Source: JANRIG01 sp033765235
GTDB lineage: Bacteria; Bacteroidota; Bacteroidia; Cytophagales; UBA9547
DNA length: 64,000 nt
Assembly: GCA_033765235.1 (NCBI GenBank)
Contig: JANRIG010000039.1
Location: forward strand, 138,381 to 202,380
Direction: 5' to 3'
Shown: positions 36,547 to 45,735 of the stretch, one piece after another
Layout of the letters: every line of letters starts with the position of its first letter
Position numbering within the stretch: the first letter of the stretch is position 1
Made by a program: the position numbers and the translations under genes
Notes under the pieces: model-generated
The model's input: the letters and a program-made list of their open reading frames with translations, nothing else
Database searches by the model: none
What the model was told of the DNA's origin: nothing

Positions 36547-38124
36547 TTACCAAAATATATAATACAAATATGCTAATACGGCAAATATTACCATTGACCC
36601 TGCTATAAAAATTGGACTAAGTTTGAAATAGTGCTTTTGAAAACGTATTGCTTTGGGGTGCTCACCATTGTTTTGCAGCAGCGAGAAGCATACTATCATA
36701 GCGCAAAGAATAACAAATACTATACCCATCCTATTAATAAATGGAACATGGGGCAACCAAATTTTGAACAATACTGACAATGGAATGGTCAATACTACAG
36801 ATGCCATAGCTGCACGGTCTGTAGTACGGCTCCAAAATAAACCAAATAGAAAGAGTGCTACAGTGCCCGGCGTGTAAAACCCGCCAAACTCTTGGGTAAA
36901 CTGAAAAATCTGACTTATAGAGTTGAATGCAGGTGCCACCAATAAGGCTATTATGAAAGATGCAATCATGATAATTCGTCCCCACTTCACTTTTTGTACA
37001 TCACTCATGCCGGGGTAATATGTTGCAGTAATGTCTAATACAAGCAGTGTACTAATAGCATTGGATATAGCTGCCAAGGTAGATACTATGGCAGCTACCA
37101 ATCCCGCTACGGCAAACCCTTTGATACCGGGTGCCAAGTATTGACTTATAAGCCATGGATAAGCCTCATCTGGCTTATAGAGCCGGGCACCCAATGCATA
37201 TGCAATGATGCCGGGCAATACTAATATAAGTGGCAAAAACAACTTAATACCTCCTGCAAAGAGCACCCCCTTTTGCGCCTCGCCTATGCTTTTGGCGGCC
37301 AGAGCTTTTTGTATAATGTATTGATTGCAAGCCCAATAGTTGAGATGTGCTATCCATACTGCTCCCAGCAATACATGCAATCCGGGCAAGTATTGGTAAT
37401 TGGGATTTGAGCTATCCAATATCATATCAAAGTGTGAAGGTGCTTTTTGATACATATTATATATACCTGATAATATACCTTGCCCATCTCCAAGAGCATA
37501 CAATCCTGCAATGAGTACTATGGCTCCTCCTGCTATGAGCACTATGGTTTGCAATACATCTGTCCACGCTACAGACTCCAGACCTCCGCTGACGGTATAT
37601 AGTATGGTAAAAATTGCCAACCCCGCTATGGCATAATAAAAATCAAATCCGGCTACGGACTTTAGTGCCAGTGCACCTAAGTATAGTGCGGTGGGCATGT
37701 CCATAAACAAGAATATGAGTAAGTACATGAGAGCTACCACCGTGCGCAAATTTTTATTGAATCTTATTTCCAAAAATTGGGGCAGTGTGTATATACCTTT
37801 TTCAATAAATACAGGCAAAAAAAACATGCCTACCGCTATCAATACTATGGCAGCAGTCCATTCGTAAGTGGCAATGCCAAGGCCTATGGCATACCCTGAG
37901 CCATTGGAACCTAAAAACTGTGTGGCAGAAATGTTGGTAGCTATAAGTGAGGCACCTATCACCCACCATGTCAATGACTTATTGGCCAAAAAATATTCTT
38001 CGGCATTTACATGCCCATTATTTTTTTTAGAGAATACACTAAAAACTCCTATCAATAATACTAAAGCAAGATAGATGCCAAAAATAATATAGTCAAGTAC
38101 AGTAAAGTTCATATTTTGATTCAT
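36547..38124 (-). CDS. Sodium/solute symporter, SSS family (SglT-like)
   Basis: A 525-residue inner-membrane symporter with about 14 transmembrane helices. 'EEYFLANKSLTWWVIGASLIATNISATQFLG' (family signature region), 'YTLPQFLEIRFNK', 'TVSGGLESVAWTDVLQ' and 'AALAAIVST(L)AAISNAISTLLVLD'-type segments show the LeuT fold and the Na+ site region of SGLT-like proteins. It likely imports a sugar or a related solute with sodium; the substrate is not known. TTG at 38127 precedes the ATG at 38124, which is preferred. ppnP lies 72 bases upstream in the same direction. Confidence 0.9.
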   Translation of the reverse strand: MNQNMNFTVLDYIIFGIYLALVLLIGVFSVFSKKNNGHVNAEEYFLANKSLTWWVIGASLIATNISATQFLGSNGSGYAIGLGIATYEWTAAIVLIAVGMFFLPVFIEKGIYTLPQFLEIRFNKNLRTVVALMYLLIFLFMDMPTALYLGALALKSVAGFDFYYAIAGLAIFTILYTVSGGLESVAWTDVLQTIVLIAGGAIVLIAGLYALGDGQGILSGIYNMYQKAPSHFDMILDSSNPNYQYLPGLHVLLGAVWIAHLNYWACNQYIIQKALAAKSIGEAQKGVLFAGGIKLFLPLILVLPGIIAYALGARLYKPDEAYPWLISQYLAPGIKGFAVAGLVAAIVSTLAAISNAISTLLVLDITATYYPGMSDVQKVKWGRIIMIASFIIALLVAPAFNSISQIFQFTQEFGGFYTPGTVALFLFGLFWSRTTDRAAMASVVLTIPLSVLFKIWLPHVPFINRMGIVFVILCAMIVCFSLLQNNGEHPKAIRFQKHYFKLSPIFIAGSMVIFAVLAYLYYIFW

Positions 38125-38196
38125 CAATAATTTCTATATTTTCAAAGCATTTCTAAATTTTTTTGATAATATTTATTTCATATAGCGTTTACACAC

Positions 38197-38478
38197 CTAT
38201 ATATACAAGCAGTGGTAGGCTGCATCTGTATGTATCCGCAAATGAAATTTGACATTGGCTTCTACTTCAAATATATCACCTTTGTAGAATATTTCAAATT
38301 GGGTGCTCTCGGGGAGCTTTACCAGCATGGCACCCGACACCACGGTGATTATTTCACGTGAAGTAGTGCTGAATTCGTATTCGCCGGGCTGCATGACACC
38401 GAGTGTTTCTTTGCCTGTAGCACCTGAGAGAGTGAGTGATTTTACTTTACCTCCAAAGTATTCATTTACTGGTATCAT
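38197..38478 (-). CDS. ppnP: Pyrimidine/purine nucleoside phosphorylase PpnP
   Basis: A 93-residue cupin of the DUF1255/PpnP family, colinear over its whole length: 'VNEYFGGKVKSLTL', 'GVMQPGEYEFSTTSREIITVVSGAMLVKLP' and the ending 'AAYHCLYI'. E. coli PpnP phosphorolyses many nucleosides. It lies 13 bases after the menB stop and upstream of a symporter gene, on one strand, so it is probably expressed from the menB promoter. Confidence 0.93.
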   Translation of the reverse strand: MIPVNEYFGGKVKSLTLSGATGKETLGVMQPGEYEFSTTSREIITVVSGAMLVKLPESTQFEIFYKGDIFEVEANVKFHLRIHTDAAYHCLYI

Positions 38479-38491
38479 ATATATTATGGTT

Positions 38492-39316
38492 TTATGGAAA
38501 TTTTGGAAATTTGTTCCATTCGGGTTTACGTTTTTCTATGAAAGCATTTTTGCCTTCTTTGCCTTCATCTGTTTGGTAATATAGGAGGGTGGCATTGCCT
38601 GCCAATTCTTGTATACCTGCTTGTCCATCGAGTTCGGCATTGAAAGCAGACTTTAAGCATCTGATGGCGATAGGGCTTTTTTCGAGTATTTTGTGGCACC
38701 ATGTGATGGTAGTTTGCTCCAAATCTTGCAGGGGCACTACTTTGTTTACTAATCCCATATCAAGTGCTTCTTGGGCATTATATCGGTCACACAGGTACCA
38801 TATCTCGCGGGCTTTTTTTTGCCCTACTATTCTTGCCAGGTATGATGCGCCAAAGCCACCATCAAAGCTGCCTACTATAGGTCCTGTCTGTCCAAACATG
38901 GCATTGTCTGCTGCTATGGTGAGGTCGCACACTACATGCAGCACATGCCCGCCACCTATAGCCCACCCTGCCACCATGGCTATTACGGGTTTGGGAATGG
39001 AGCGTATCATTTTTTGCAGGTCGAGTACGTTGAGCCTGGGTACACCATCTTTGCCCACATAGCCACCTACGCCGCGCACTTTTTGGTCGCCACCGCTGCA
39101 AAATGCCTTACCTCCTTCGCCGGTAAGTATTATTACACCTATATCTTCACTTTCACGACTATAGTGCATGGCATCTATCATTTCTGCCACGGTGTGTGGT
39201 GTGAATGCATTGTGCACATGAGGGCGATTTATGCTTATTTTGGCTATCCTATCGTATTTACTGAATATGATTTCATCATATTGTTTGATAGTTTGCCAAT
39301 TTACAGTATCATACAT
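38492..39316 (-). CDS. menB: 1,4-dihydroxy-2-naphthoyl-CoA synthase
   Basis: A 274-residue crotonase-fold enzyme of menaquinone synthesis. 'ISINRPHVHNAFTPHTVAEM', 'AFCSGGDQKVRG', 'VAMVAGWAIGGGHVLHVVCDLTIAADNAMFGQTGP' (landmark region) and 'SFDGGFGASYLARIVGQKKAREIWYL' identify MenB rather than a general enoyl-CoA hydratase. No other men gene is in the window. It has a good promoter at 39340-39368. Confidence 0.96.
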   Translation of the reverse strand: MYDTVNWQTIKQYDEIIFSKYDRIAKISINRPHVHNAFTPHTVAEMIDAMHYSRESEDIGVIILTGEGGKAFCSGGDQKVRGVGGYVGKDGVPRLNVLDLQKMIRSIPKPVIAMVAGWAIGGGHVLHVVCDLTIAADNAMFGQTGPIVGSFDGGFGASYLARIVGQKKAREIWYLCDRYNAQEALDMGLVNKVVPLQDLEQTTITWCHKILEKSPIAIRCLKSAFNAELDGQAGIQELAGNATLLYYQTDEGKEGKNAFIEKRKPEWNKFPKFP

Positions 39317-39339
39317 TTATCACATAATTTTATAGGTTG

Positions 39340-39369
39340 CAAATATACTTGCATTCGTGTTTCTGCAAA
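39340..39369 (-). promoter_or_regulatory. Bacteroidota-type promoter for menB
   Basis: Reverse strand TTTG (39369-39366), 18 bases, TATATTTG (39347-39340). The leader to the ATG at 39316 would be about 18 bases. The spacer is at the short end of the usual range. Confidence 0.7.
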
Positions 39370-39473
39370 TACATTTTTATCATTTGGTTTAAATATATTA
39401 ATATGCAAAATAAATATTGTATGCAGATACACTAAATTACAGTATGTGTGCATACCTATTTGATAACAATACA

Positions 39474-39506
39474 TTGCATATAGGTCACAATTATTGCATA
39501 ACTTTG
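39474..39506 (+). promoter_or_regulatory. Bacteroidota-type promoter for the lipoprotein-epimerase pair
   Basis: TTG (39474-39476), 22 bases, TAACTTTG (39499-39506). Transcription would start within a few bases of the ATG codons at 39511 and 39517, implying a leaderless or nearly leaderless mRNA. Confidence 0.65.
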
Positions 39507-39510
39507 CATA

Positions 39511-40104
39511 ATGAATATGCTCCAAAGTAGATTAATAATAGTAATATTATGTGGCTTGACTGCATGTCGCAAAGACCCCGGTTTTCCGGTATCTCCTACC
39601 ATTTCATTCAAAAAAATAGAAGTGGCAGGCAGTGGTACTTCTCAAAATCTGCGCCTTATCCTGTACTTTACAGACGGAGATGGTGATATAGGGCTCAACC
39701 AGCAAGACTATACCGACAATGTAATATTTATGCCAAAATATGAGCGTGTGGAAAATCCAAAATCAGGGTGTGAAGATACTGTACAGACCAACCCTAACTT
39801 TAATAACATAGAAATTGATTTTTTTTATAAGTTAAAAGATACCACATTTTACCCACTCGGCGACACGCTCGATGCCTTGACCTGCGAAAATGTATTGGCC
39901 TCTTACAATGGCAGGTTTCCACGCCTAAATACTGACAACGTGGCACAACCTCTCTCCGGCGACCTTAGCTATGATATAGTAGGTATTTATACATTCTTAA
40001 AAAAAACATTTAAAAAAATAACCATAAAACTAAAAGTGAAAATAAAAGACAGAAACTTAAATGTGAGTAATACAGTGACCACAGATACTTTATTAATATT
40101 ATAA
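39511..40104 (+). CDS. Predicted lipoprotein with 'DGDGDIG' motif
   Basis: A 197-residue lipoprotein: a short hydrophobic N-terminus ending in the lipobox LTAC followed by RKDPG. The mature part contains 'ILYFTDGDGDIGLNQQD', a motif found in many small Bacteroidota lipoproteins, and several beta strands ending in 'VTTDTLLIL'. Its function is unknown. It overlaps the epimerase gene by one base (TAATG). Confidence 0.8.
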   Translation: MNMLQSRLIIVILCGLTACRKDPGFPVSPTISFKKIEVAGSGTSQNLRLILYFTDGDGDIGLNQQDYTDNVIFMPKYERVENPKSGCEDTVQTNPNFNNIEIDFFYKLKDTTFYPLGDTLDALTCENVLASYNGRFPRLNTDNVAQPLSGDLSYDIVGIYTFLKKTFKKITIKLKVKIKDRNLNVSNTVTTDTLLIL

Positions 40105-41168
40105 TGAAAAAAATACTTGTTACGGGAGGTGCAGGATTTGCAGGCTCCAATATTGCCATTAACCTAAAAAAAAATTATCCTCACTATCAAATATATGCCT
40201 TTGACAACCTCAAAAGGCGAGGTTCTGAACTCAATGTAGAACGTTTTAAAACCTATGATATACAGTTCATACACGGCGACATAAGATGTACAGAAGATAT
40301 AATGGCTGTGCCCGAAGTCACAGATATTATAGATGCTTGTGCAGAGCCATCGGTGCTGGCAGGCATAGCAGGAGACCCGTCTTATCTCATCAATACCAAC
40401 CTCAATGGTACGGTAAATTGCCTAACCCTTGCCAAAAAATATCAGTCAAATTTCATATTTTTATCTACCAGCAGGGTGTATCCTATAGCTCCATTGTGCA
40501 ACATACCATATGCAGATACAGAAAGTAGATTTGAAACTGACCTATCAAAACCTATGCAAGGTATTACTGCCATGGGTATCAATGAAGACTTCACACTCAA
40601 AGGTGCACGCTCACTGTATGGCAGCACTAAGCTTGCATCAGAGTTGCTAATTGAAGAATATCATGCATTTTTTGGAATGAATATGATAATAAATCGTTGT
40701 GGTGTGCTCACAGGTGCGTGGCAGTTTGGCAAGGTAGACCAAGGCTTTATGGTGCTGTGGATGGCCAATCATTTTTACAAAAAAAAATTAGGATATTTTG
40801 GCTTTGGCGGCACAGGCAAGCAAGTGCGCGACATATTGCATATTGATGATTTGTATAAATTACTTGACATGCAACTGCACAATATGCCAAAATACAATGG
40901 CAATATATACAACGTAGGTGGTGGTAGAGCATGCAGCATATCGCTGGCAGAGCTAACCAAAATATGTGAAGAAGTGACCGGAAATACCATACTAATAGAA
41001 AAAGTACCCGAAACCAGAGTAGCGGACATACCTATATATTTGAGTGACTATACCAAAATATACAACCTCTGCGGCTGGAAGCCTGTGCATACTCCACAAA
41101 GCATATGTGCAGATATATACCATTGGCTACATGATAATGAACAAATGTTGAAACCATTGTTGGGATAG
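40104..41168 (+). CDS. NAD-dependent sugar-nucleotide epimerase, CDP-paratose 2-epimerase-like
   Basis: A 354-residue short-chain dehydrogenase/reductase. The Rossmann motif 'VTGGAGFAGSN', 'NLKRRGSELNVERF', and the catalytic Tyr-Lys pair in 'YGSTKLASELL' are intact; 'RCGVLTGAWQFGKVDQGFM' and 'FGGTGKQVRDILHIDDL' match CDP-paratose/CDP-tyvelose 2-epimerases most closely. It may act on another 6-deoxy sugar nucleotide for cell-surface glycans. No other nucleotide-sugar gene adjoins it. Confidence 0.85.
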   Translation: MKKILVTGGAGFAGSNIAINLKKNYPHYQIYAFDNLKRRGSELNVERFKTYDIQFIHGDIRCTEDIMAVPEVTDIIDACAEPSVLAGIAGDPSYLINTNLNGTVNCLTLAKKYQSNFIFLSTSRVYPIAPLCNIPYADTESRFETDLSKPMQGITAMGINEDFTLKGARSLYGSTKLASELLIEEYHAFFGMNMIINRCGVLTGAWQFGKVDQGFMVLWMANHFYKKKLGYFGFGGTGKQVRDILHIDDLYKLLDMQLHNMPKYNGNIYNVGGGRACSISLAELTKICEEVTGNTILIEKVPETRVADIPIYLSDYTKIYNLCGWKPVHTPQSICADIYHWLHDNEQMLKPLLG

Positions 41169-41265
41169 ATGTATATTTTTTTGAACTTTGCATTAATTGT
41201 AATGTTGTATCAATAATTAATAATAATATTATCATATTATGCCCTAATAAATCAAACTCCGAAAT

Positions 41266-41937
41266 ATGGATATGAAAGAAAAAGTAATGTTGCAATACGA
41301 TGAGGCAGGTGACAATCATACATTTACCAACCTGCAAACCCCTGTCAGAGACAATGCCTTTGATATAGATGATGAGCTAAAAATAGAGCTCATACAGCAG
41401 CATTTTGAAGAGATTATGAATATACTTGGCTTAGACCTTGCAGATGACAGCCTCAAAGGCACCCCTTATCGTGTAGCAAAAATGTATGTGAAAGAAATTT
41501 TCAGTGGGCTCAATCCGGCAAACAAACCAAACATTACCCTGTTCAAAAACAAATACCAATATCAAGATATGTTGGTAGAAAAAGACATTACACTATATTC
41601 GTATTGTGAGCATCACTTTGTGCCCATAGTAGGCAAAGCACATGTGGCATACGTGTCAAACGGGCACGTGATAGGTCTGTCAAAAATAAACAGAATAGTA
41701 CAATACTTTGCCAAGCGCCCACAAGTGCAGGAACGACTCACCCTGCAAATAGCTGATGAACTTAAAAAAATACTTAATACCCCGGATGTAGCAGTAGTAA
41801 TTGATGCTAAGCACCTGTGCGTAACCTCGCGAGGGGTGAACGATACAGGCTCATCTACTATCACTGCATCATATAGCGGAGTATTTGAAAATGAGTCTTA
41901 CAAAAATGAATTTTTGGCATATTTGCACAAAGTATAA
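41266..41937 (+). CDS. folE: GTP cyclohydrolase I
   Basis: A 223-residue enzyme, first step of tetrahydrofolate/pterin synthesis. The zinc-site motif 'SYCEHHFVPIVGKAHVAYV' and 'CVTSRGVNDTGSSTITASYSG' are characteristic, with 'GLSKINRIVQYFAKRPQVQERLT' between. The N-terminal 40 residues are variable. TTG (41160-41162), 20 bases, GAACTTTG (41183-41190) is a one-mismatch promoter candidate 76 bases upstream. ATG codons are at 41266 and 41272. Confidence 0.96.
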   Translation: MDMKEKVMLQYDEAGDNHTFTNLQTPVRDNAFDIDDELKIELIQQHFEEIMNILGLDLADDSLKGTPYRVAKMYVKEIFSGLNPANKPNITLFKNKYQYQDMLVEKDITLYSYCEHHFVPIVGKAHVAYVSNGHVIGLSKINRIVQYFAKRPQVQERLTLQIADELKKILNTPDVAVVIDAKHLCVTSRGVNDTGSSTITASYSGVFENESYKNEFLAYLHKV

Positions 41938-42090
41938 TAAATTACTATCGTGGAATATATACTTATATGCTAAGTATATTTTATGTATAATAATGTAATT
42001 TTAAAACAACTATAGATTAAAGTAAACGAAGTGCCTGATTTTAAAGTAGTTTTAGTACGTAGTCTCATTAAAAAAAACGAGATTGAGTAT

Positions 42091-42171
42091 TTTGGGATTT
42101 TATACTTATTATTAATAAAAAAAAATTATAATTGCGTTTAATATACTTTTTATATATTCATATATCCCAAA
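42091..42171. repeat. Inverted repeat in the leader of the DUF3467 gene
   Basis: TTTGGGAT (42091-42098) is repeated in inverted form as ATCCCAAA (42164-42171), with 65 very AT-rich bases between; the right arm ends 15 bases before the ATG at 42187. It could be an operator or a long-range mRNA stem. Only this copy is seen. Confidence 0.4.
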
Positions 42172-42186
42172 AAATAAATTATTAAC

Positions 42187-42513
42187 ATGGCCCAAGCAAA
42201 AAATACTAACCTTAATGAAAATCAAATAAATATAGAACTTGGAGAAGAAGTAGCCGAAGGAATATACTCCAACCTGGCTATGATAGCACACTCCAACAGT
42301 GAGTTTGTGGTAGACTTCATCAGGCTCATGCCCGGCTTGCCCAAAGCCAAAGTAAAAGCCCGCATCGTGCTCACCCCTGAGCATGCCAAGCGACTACTGC
42401 AAGCATTGGCTGATAATGTGAATAAATACGAAGACTCATTTGGCGAGATACGTGTGCCAAGCCAGTTCCCTACCCTGCCTATGAACTTTGGTGGTACCAT
42501 GGGCGAGGCTTAA
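42187..42513 (+). CDS. DUF3467 family protein
   Basis: A 108-residue protein of the DUF3467 family, evident from 'GIYSNLAMIAHSNSEFVVDFIRLMPGLPKAKVKARIVLTPEHAKRLLQAL' (landmark region) and a Pro/Gly-rich tail. The function is unknown. It stands alone between folE and an MBL hydrolase gene and is preceded by 249 bases without coding potential, containing an inverted repeat. Confidence 0.9.
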   Translation: MAQAKNTNLNENQINIELGEEVAEGIYSNLAMIAHSNSEFVVDFIRLMPGLPKAKVKARIVLTPEHAKRLLQALADNVNKYEDSFGEIRVPSQFPTLPMNFGGTMGEA

Positions 42514-42558
42514 ATATGCTATAAAGCAGAACAATTAGTAAACAATACCAAGTGATTT

Positions 42559-43194
42559 ATGCATATCAAGTCGTTCACATTCAATCACTTTTATGAAAAT
42601 ACATACGTAATGTCATTGGGTACTCATGCCATCATTATAGACCCCGGGTGCTATACTGATGATGAAAAACATATATTAGATGAATATATTACCAAAAATG
42701 ACTTAAAACCTGTTGCCATTATCAATACCCATTGTCATATAGACCATGTAGTAGGCAACTATCATTGCAAAACCAAATATAAAATACCACTATACATTCA
42801 CAAATTAGAAATTCCCATACTAAAAGCAGCAGAGGTGCTTGCTTCAAGCTATGGATTTATTCCTTATCATCATGCAGATGAGACAAACTATATTAATGAA
42901 AATGAACAACTTAAATTTATTGGTATAAATTTTGATGTGCTTTGGGTGCCGGGCCATGCACCCGGTCATGTGGCATTTGTACACCATGCATCAGGCAGTG
43001 TACTGAGTGGCGATGTAATATTCTATGAAAGTATAGGTCGTACTGATATTCCTTATGGCAATTATAATGATTTGACAAACAGCATATTACAAAAACTCTA
43101 TAAACTACCTCCACACTACAAGGTATATCCCGGGCACGGCAAGCCTACCACCATAGCACATGAAATGAAGCATAATCCATTTGTAAAAATATAG
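42559..43194 (+). CDS. MBL-fold hydrolase, glyoxalase II-like
   Basis: A 211-residue metallo-beta-lactamase-fold protein with the binuclear metal motif THCHIDH, 'VPGHAPGHV', 'LSGDVIFYESIGRTD' and 'VYPGHGKPTT'. The length and motifs match the short glyoxalase II/'YcbL-like' thioester hydrolases. It probably hydrolyses a thioester such as S-lactoylglutathione or a related substrate; no glyoxalase I is nearby. The small hypothetical gene follows after 11 bases. Confidence 0.9.
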   Translation: MHIKSFTFNHFYENTYVMSLGTHAIIIDPGCYTDDEKHILDEYITKNDLKPVAIINTHCHIDHVVGNYHCKTKYKIPLYIHKLEIPILKAAEVLASSYGFIPYHHADETNYINENEQLKFIGINFDVLWVPGHAPGHVAFVHHASGSVLSGDVIFYESIGRTDIPYGNYNDLTNSILQKLYKLPPHYKVYPGHGKPTTIAHEMKHNPFVKI

Positions 43195-43205
43195 CTTAGT
43201 ACACT

Positions 43206-43739
43206 ATGGAAGAATACTTAATATTTGACGAAGAATTTTATTATATCAAACCCAAAGTAAGTGATACAGCTAATGCCTCATCACATACAGAAGCTCCTCA
43301 AAAAATACAATATGCACCCCCTGTAAAATTGCCTCCGGCACCCATAATTGCAAGTAAGCCACAAAGCATAATTCATAAAAAAATAATGGTGATAGCTCAC
43401 TACACAGACACTGTACAAATACCTGAACAGGTACAGCAAAAATTAAACAATACATTTCTGCAGCTCAACCAACCTCTTGAGCAAATGATATTTATAAATT
43501 TGGCGCATATACCTCCGCATACACTTAATCAATACAAATATCAATATCTTATATTACTCGGTGGGTCTGGCAAAAACATAGAAATACTACACTCCTACAA
43601 AGGAGACCGTACACCTCACAACTTTGATATTCACAATAATATAAAAATATTATTTGCACATACAATAGAAAAATATGCTTCTGATAGACTATTAGCTCAA
43701 AAATTTTGGACATTATTGCAAGAAATTTTCAAAAAATAA
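43206..43739 (+). CDS. Small protein with Pro-rich linker; possible divergent HolD (DNA polymerase III psi)
   Basis: A 177-residue protein I do not recognise by clear homology. An N-terminal segment (residues 1-17, EEYLIFDEEFYY) is joined by a Pro/Ala-rich linker (25-58) to a small alpha/beta domain (60-175): strand 'KKIMVIAHY', helix 'VQQKLNNTFLQLNQPLEQMIFINLAHIPP', strand 'YLILLGG', and a terminal helix 'LLAQKFWTLLQEIFK'. The order resembles E. coli HolD ('VMVAND..', 'VLQLTPEKIAML', LG, 'ALWQQI'), whose N-terminal tail binds HolC. This is inference only. It lies between an MBL gene and an M16 peptidase gene with 5-11 base gaps. Confidence 0.55.
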   Translation: MEEYLIFDEEFYYIKPKVSDTANASSHTEAPQKIQYAPPVKLPPAPIIASKPQSIIHKKIMVIAHYTDTVQIPEQVQQKLNNTFLQLNQPLEQMIFINLAHIPPHTLNQYKYQYLILLGGSGKNIEILHSYKGDRTPHNFDIHNNIKILFAHTIEKYASDRLLAQKFWTLLQEIFKK

Positions 43740-43743
43740 TTGT

Positions 43744-44988
43744 TTGAATACAAAAACAGATTATGAAGTACATACTTTTGCCAACGGCATAAGGTGGGTA
43801 CACAAAGAGATAAAACATACAGCCATGGTACACTGTGGTATTATGCTCGACATTGGCAGCCGCGACGAAAAATCACATGAGCAAGGTCTGGTGCACTTTT
43901 GGGAACACATGGCTTTTAAAGGCACTACTACCAAAAAATCACACTACATACTTCATAGAATAGATGCGTTGGGTGGTGAGCTCAACGCCTATACTACCAA
44001 AGAAAAAATATGCTTCCATGCCACACTACTTGCCAAATATTTTCCCAGAGCCATACAACTGTTAGTCGATATTGTATTTAACTCTACATTTCCACCCAAA
44101 GAAATAGAAAAAGAAAGGCAAGTAATACTTGAAGAAATGGGAATGTATGAAGACAATCCCGAAGAAAGCATCATGGACGATTTTGACAGCTTAGTATATG
44201 CCAACTGTGCCATGGGGTATAATATATTGGGCACGCGCGACTCGGTAAAAAGTTTTGAGCAAGCACACTTCACAGAATTTATCAGACAAAATATAGATAC
44301 CTCACGCATAGTATTGAGTACTGTAGGAAATATCAAATCAAGCAAAGCTCACCCTGTTGCCGAAAAATATTTAGCATCCGTAGCCCGCATTTCCAATACG
44401 CAACATCGCCATATATATACCAATGAAAATATCAAAAATAAAATCATAGAAAAACCTATTCAGCAAGCCCATTGTATGATAGGAGCCAACGCATATAACA
44501 TACAAAGTAATAATAAAGTAGCCTTTTACTTGTTGACAAACATACTTGGTGGACATGCCATGAATACCAAGCTCAACCTCATGCTGCGCGAAAAACACGG
44601 CTTAGTATACCATGTAGATGCTCACTACACCCCATATACAGATACGGGTCTTTTCAATATATATTTTGGAACTGAGAAAAAACATGTCTCAAAATGTATT
44701 ACCCTCATTATGTACGAATTAGAAAATTTTAAAAACATTCTATTGCCTCACAAAAAACTCAAAATGTACAAAGAACAACTCAAAGGTCAACTGGCAGTAG
44801 CCGAAGAAAATTACAACGGCATGATGCTTGCCATGGCAAAAAACACTTTAGACTTAGGATATATGGAAAGTATGAAAAATATTTTTAAGAAGATAGATGA
44901 TATAGCTCCTGAACAAATCATGCAAATATCAAGAGAAATTTTTAGTCATGATAAACTCTACAGGCTTGACTATTTGCCTAATAAATGA
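43744..44988 (+). CDS. M16-family zinc metallopeptidase (MPP-like)
   Basis: A 414-residue peptidase with zinc motif HFWEH (His51, Glu54, His55) and the distal Glu in 'QVILEEMGMYEDNPEE'. Residues 30-110 match mitochondrial processing peptidase-like M16B enzymes ('GSRDEKSHEQGLVHFWEHMAFKG'). No ATG precedes the family start; TTG at 43744 is the only candidate, five bases after the previous stop. There is no signal peptide. The other M16 peptidase (19401) is unlinked; both keep the zinc site, so neither is a degenerate partner. It converges with rsmG, 31 bases between stops. Confidence 0.9.
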   Translation: MNTKTDYEVHTFANGIRWVHKEIKHTAMVHCGIMLDIGSRDEKSHEQGLVHFWEHMAFKGTTTKKSHYILHRIDALGGELNAYTTKEKICFHATLLAKYFPRAIQLLVDIVFNSTFPPKEIEKERQVILEEMGMYEDNPEESIMDDFDSLVYANCAMGYNILGTRDSVKSFEQAHFTEFIRQNIDTSRIVLSTVGNIKSSKAHPVAEKYLASVARISNTQHRHIYTNENIKNKIIEKPIQQAHCMIGANAYNIQSNNKVAFYLLTNILGGHAMNTKLNLMLREKHGLVYHVDAHYTPYTDTGLFNIYFGTEKKHVSKCITLIMYELENFKNILLPHKKLKMYKEQLKGQLAVAEENYNGMMLAMAKNTLDLGYMESMKNIFKKIDDIAPEQIMQISREIFSHDKLYRLDYLPNK

Positions 44989-45019
44989 GGTAGTGAGATA
45001 ATACTTAGTCATAATATAC

Positions 45020-45640
45020 TCACACCTTCACATATACTACTTTTTTTTCAACAAAATATTCTTCCTCAAAAAAATCTGATATCAATGTACTCTTCACATG
45101 CAAATGCAGTTCGCCTATTTCTTGTATAAGACTATCGCCCCCTTTGAGTGCCAGCAAGCCTCCGGCAAGGGTATTGTCCGACTTTTTGATGATGTTTTTA
45201 CCTGTCCATTTTATCAGCTCTTTGAGCGATGCCACACCCCGTGTCACTACAAAATGATATTTTTCGGTCAGTTGCTCTGCTCGTATTTGCTCTGCTCGCA
45301 CATTTTGTAAGCCCAGTTGCTCTGCTACAGACTTCACCACCACTATTTTTTTGCCTATAGAGTCTGCCAAATAAAATGTACAATAAGGGTACATGATGGC
45401 CAAAGGAATGCCTGGAAAACCACCTCCCGTACCTACATCTAATATTACTGTACCGGACACAAAATCTATTACTTTGGCTATAGCCAAGCTATGCAATATA
45501 TGATGAGTATACAAGTTTTCTATGTCCTTGCGCGATACTATATTTATTTTTTCATTCCATGATTTATACAGCGGTATTAAAGCTTCAAATTGTGATTTTT
45601 GAAGGGCTGTAAGGGTATTAAAGTATTTATCAATAATCAT
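45020..45640 (-). CDS. rsmG: 16S rRNA (guanine527-N7)-methyltransferase
   Basis: A 206-residue methyltransferase. The SAM site 'VILDVGTGGGFPGIPLAI' and 'FVVTRGVASLKELIKW' are signatures of RsmG/GidB, which methylates G527 of 16S rRNA. Length is normal. It is convergent with the M16 gene and divergent from the next gene, with no clear promoter box. Confidence 0.95.
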   Translation of the reverse strand: MIIDKYFNTLTALQKSQFEALIPLYKSWNEKINIVSRKDIENLYTHHILHSLAIAKVIDFVSGTVILDVGTGGGFPGIPLAIMYPYCTFYLADSIGKKIVVVKSVAEQLGLQNVRAEQIRAEQLTEKYHFVVTRGVASLKELIKWTGKNIIKKSDNTLAGGLLALKGGDSLIQEIGELHLHVKSTLISDFFEEEYFVEKKVVYVKV

Positions 45641-45735
45641 GATTTACATTACTTATATATTTATTACAAATATTTATTGGAATAATATATATTTTTTATA
45701 ATATTACGTACAAAAGAATAGAAGCATATAAACAT

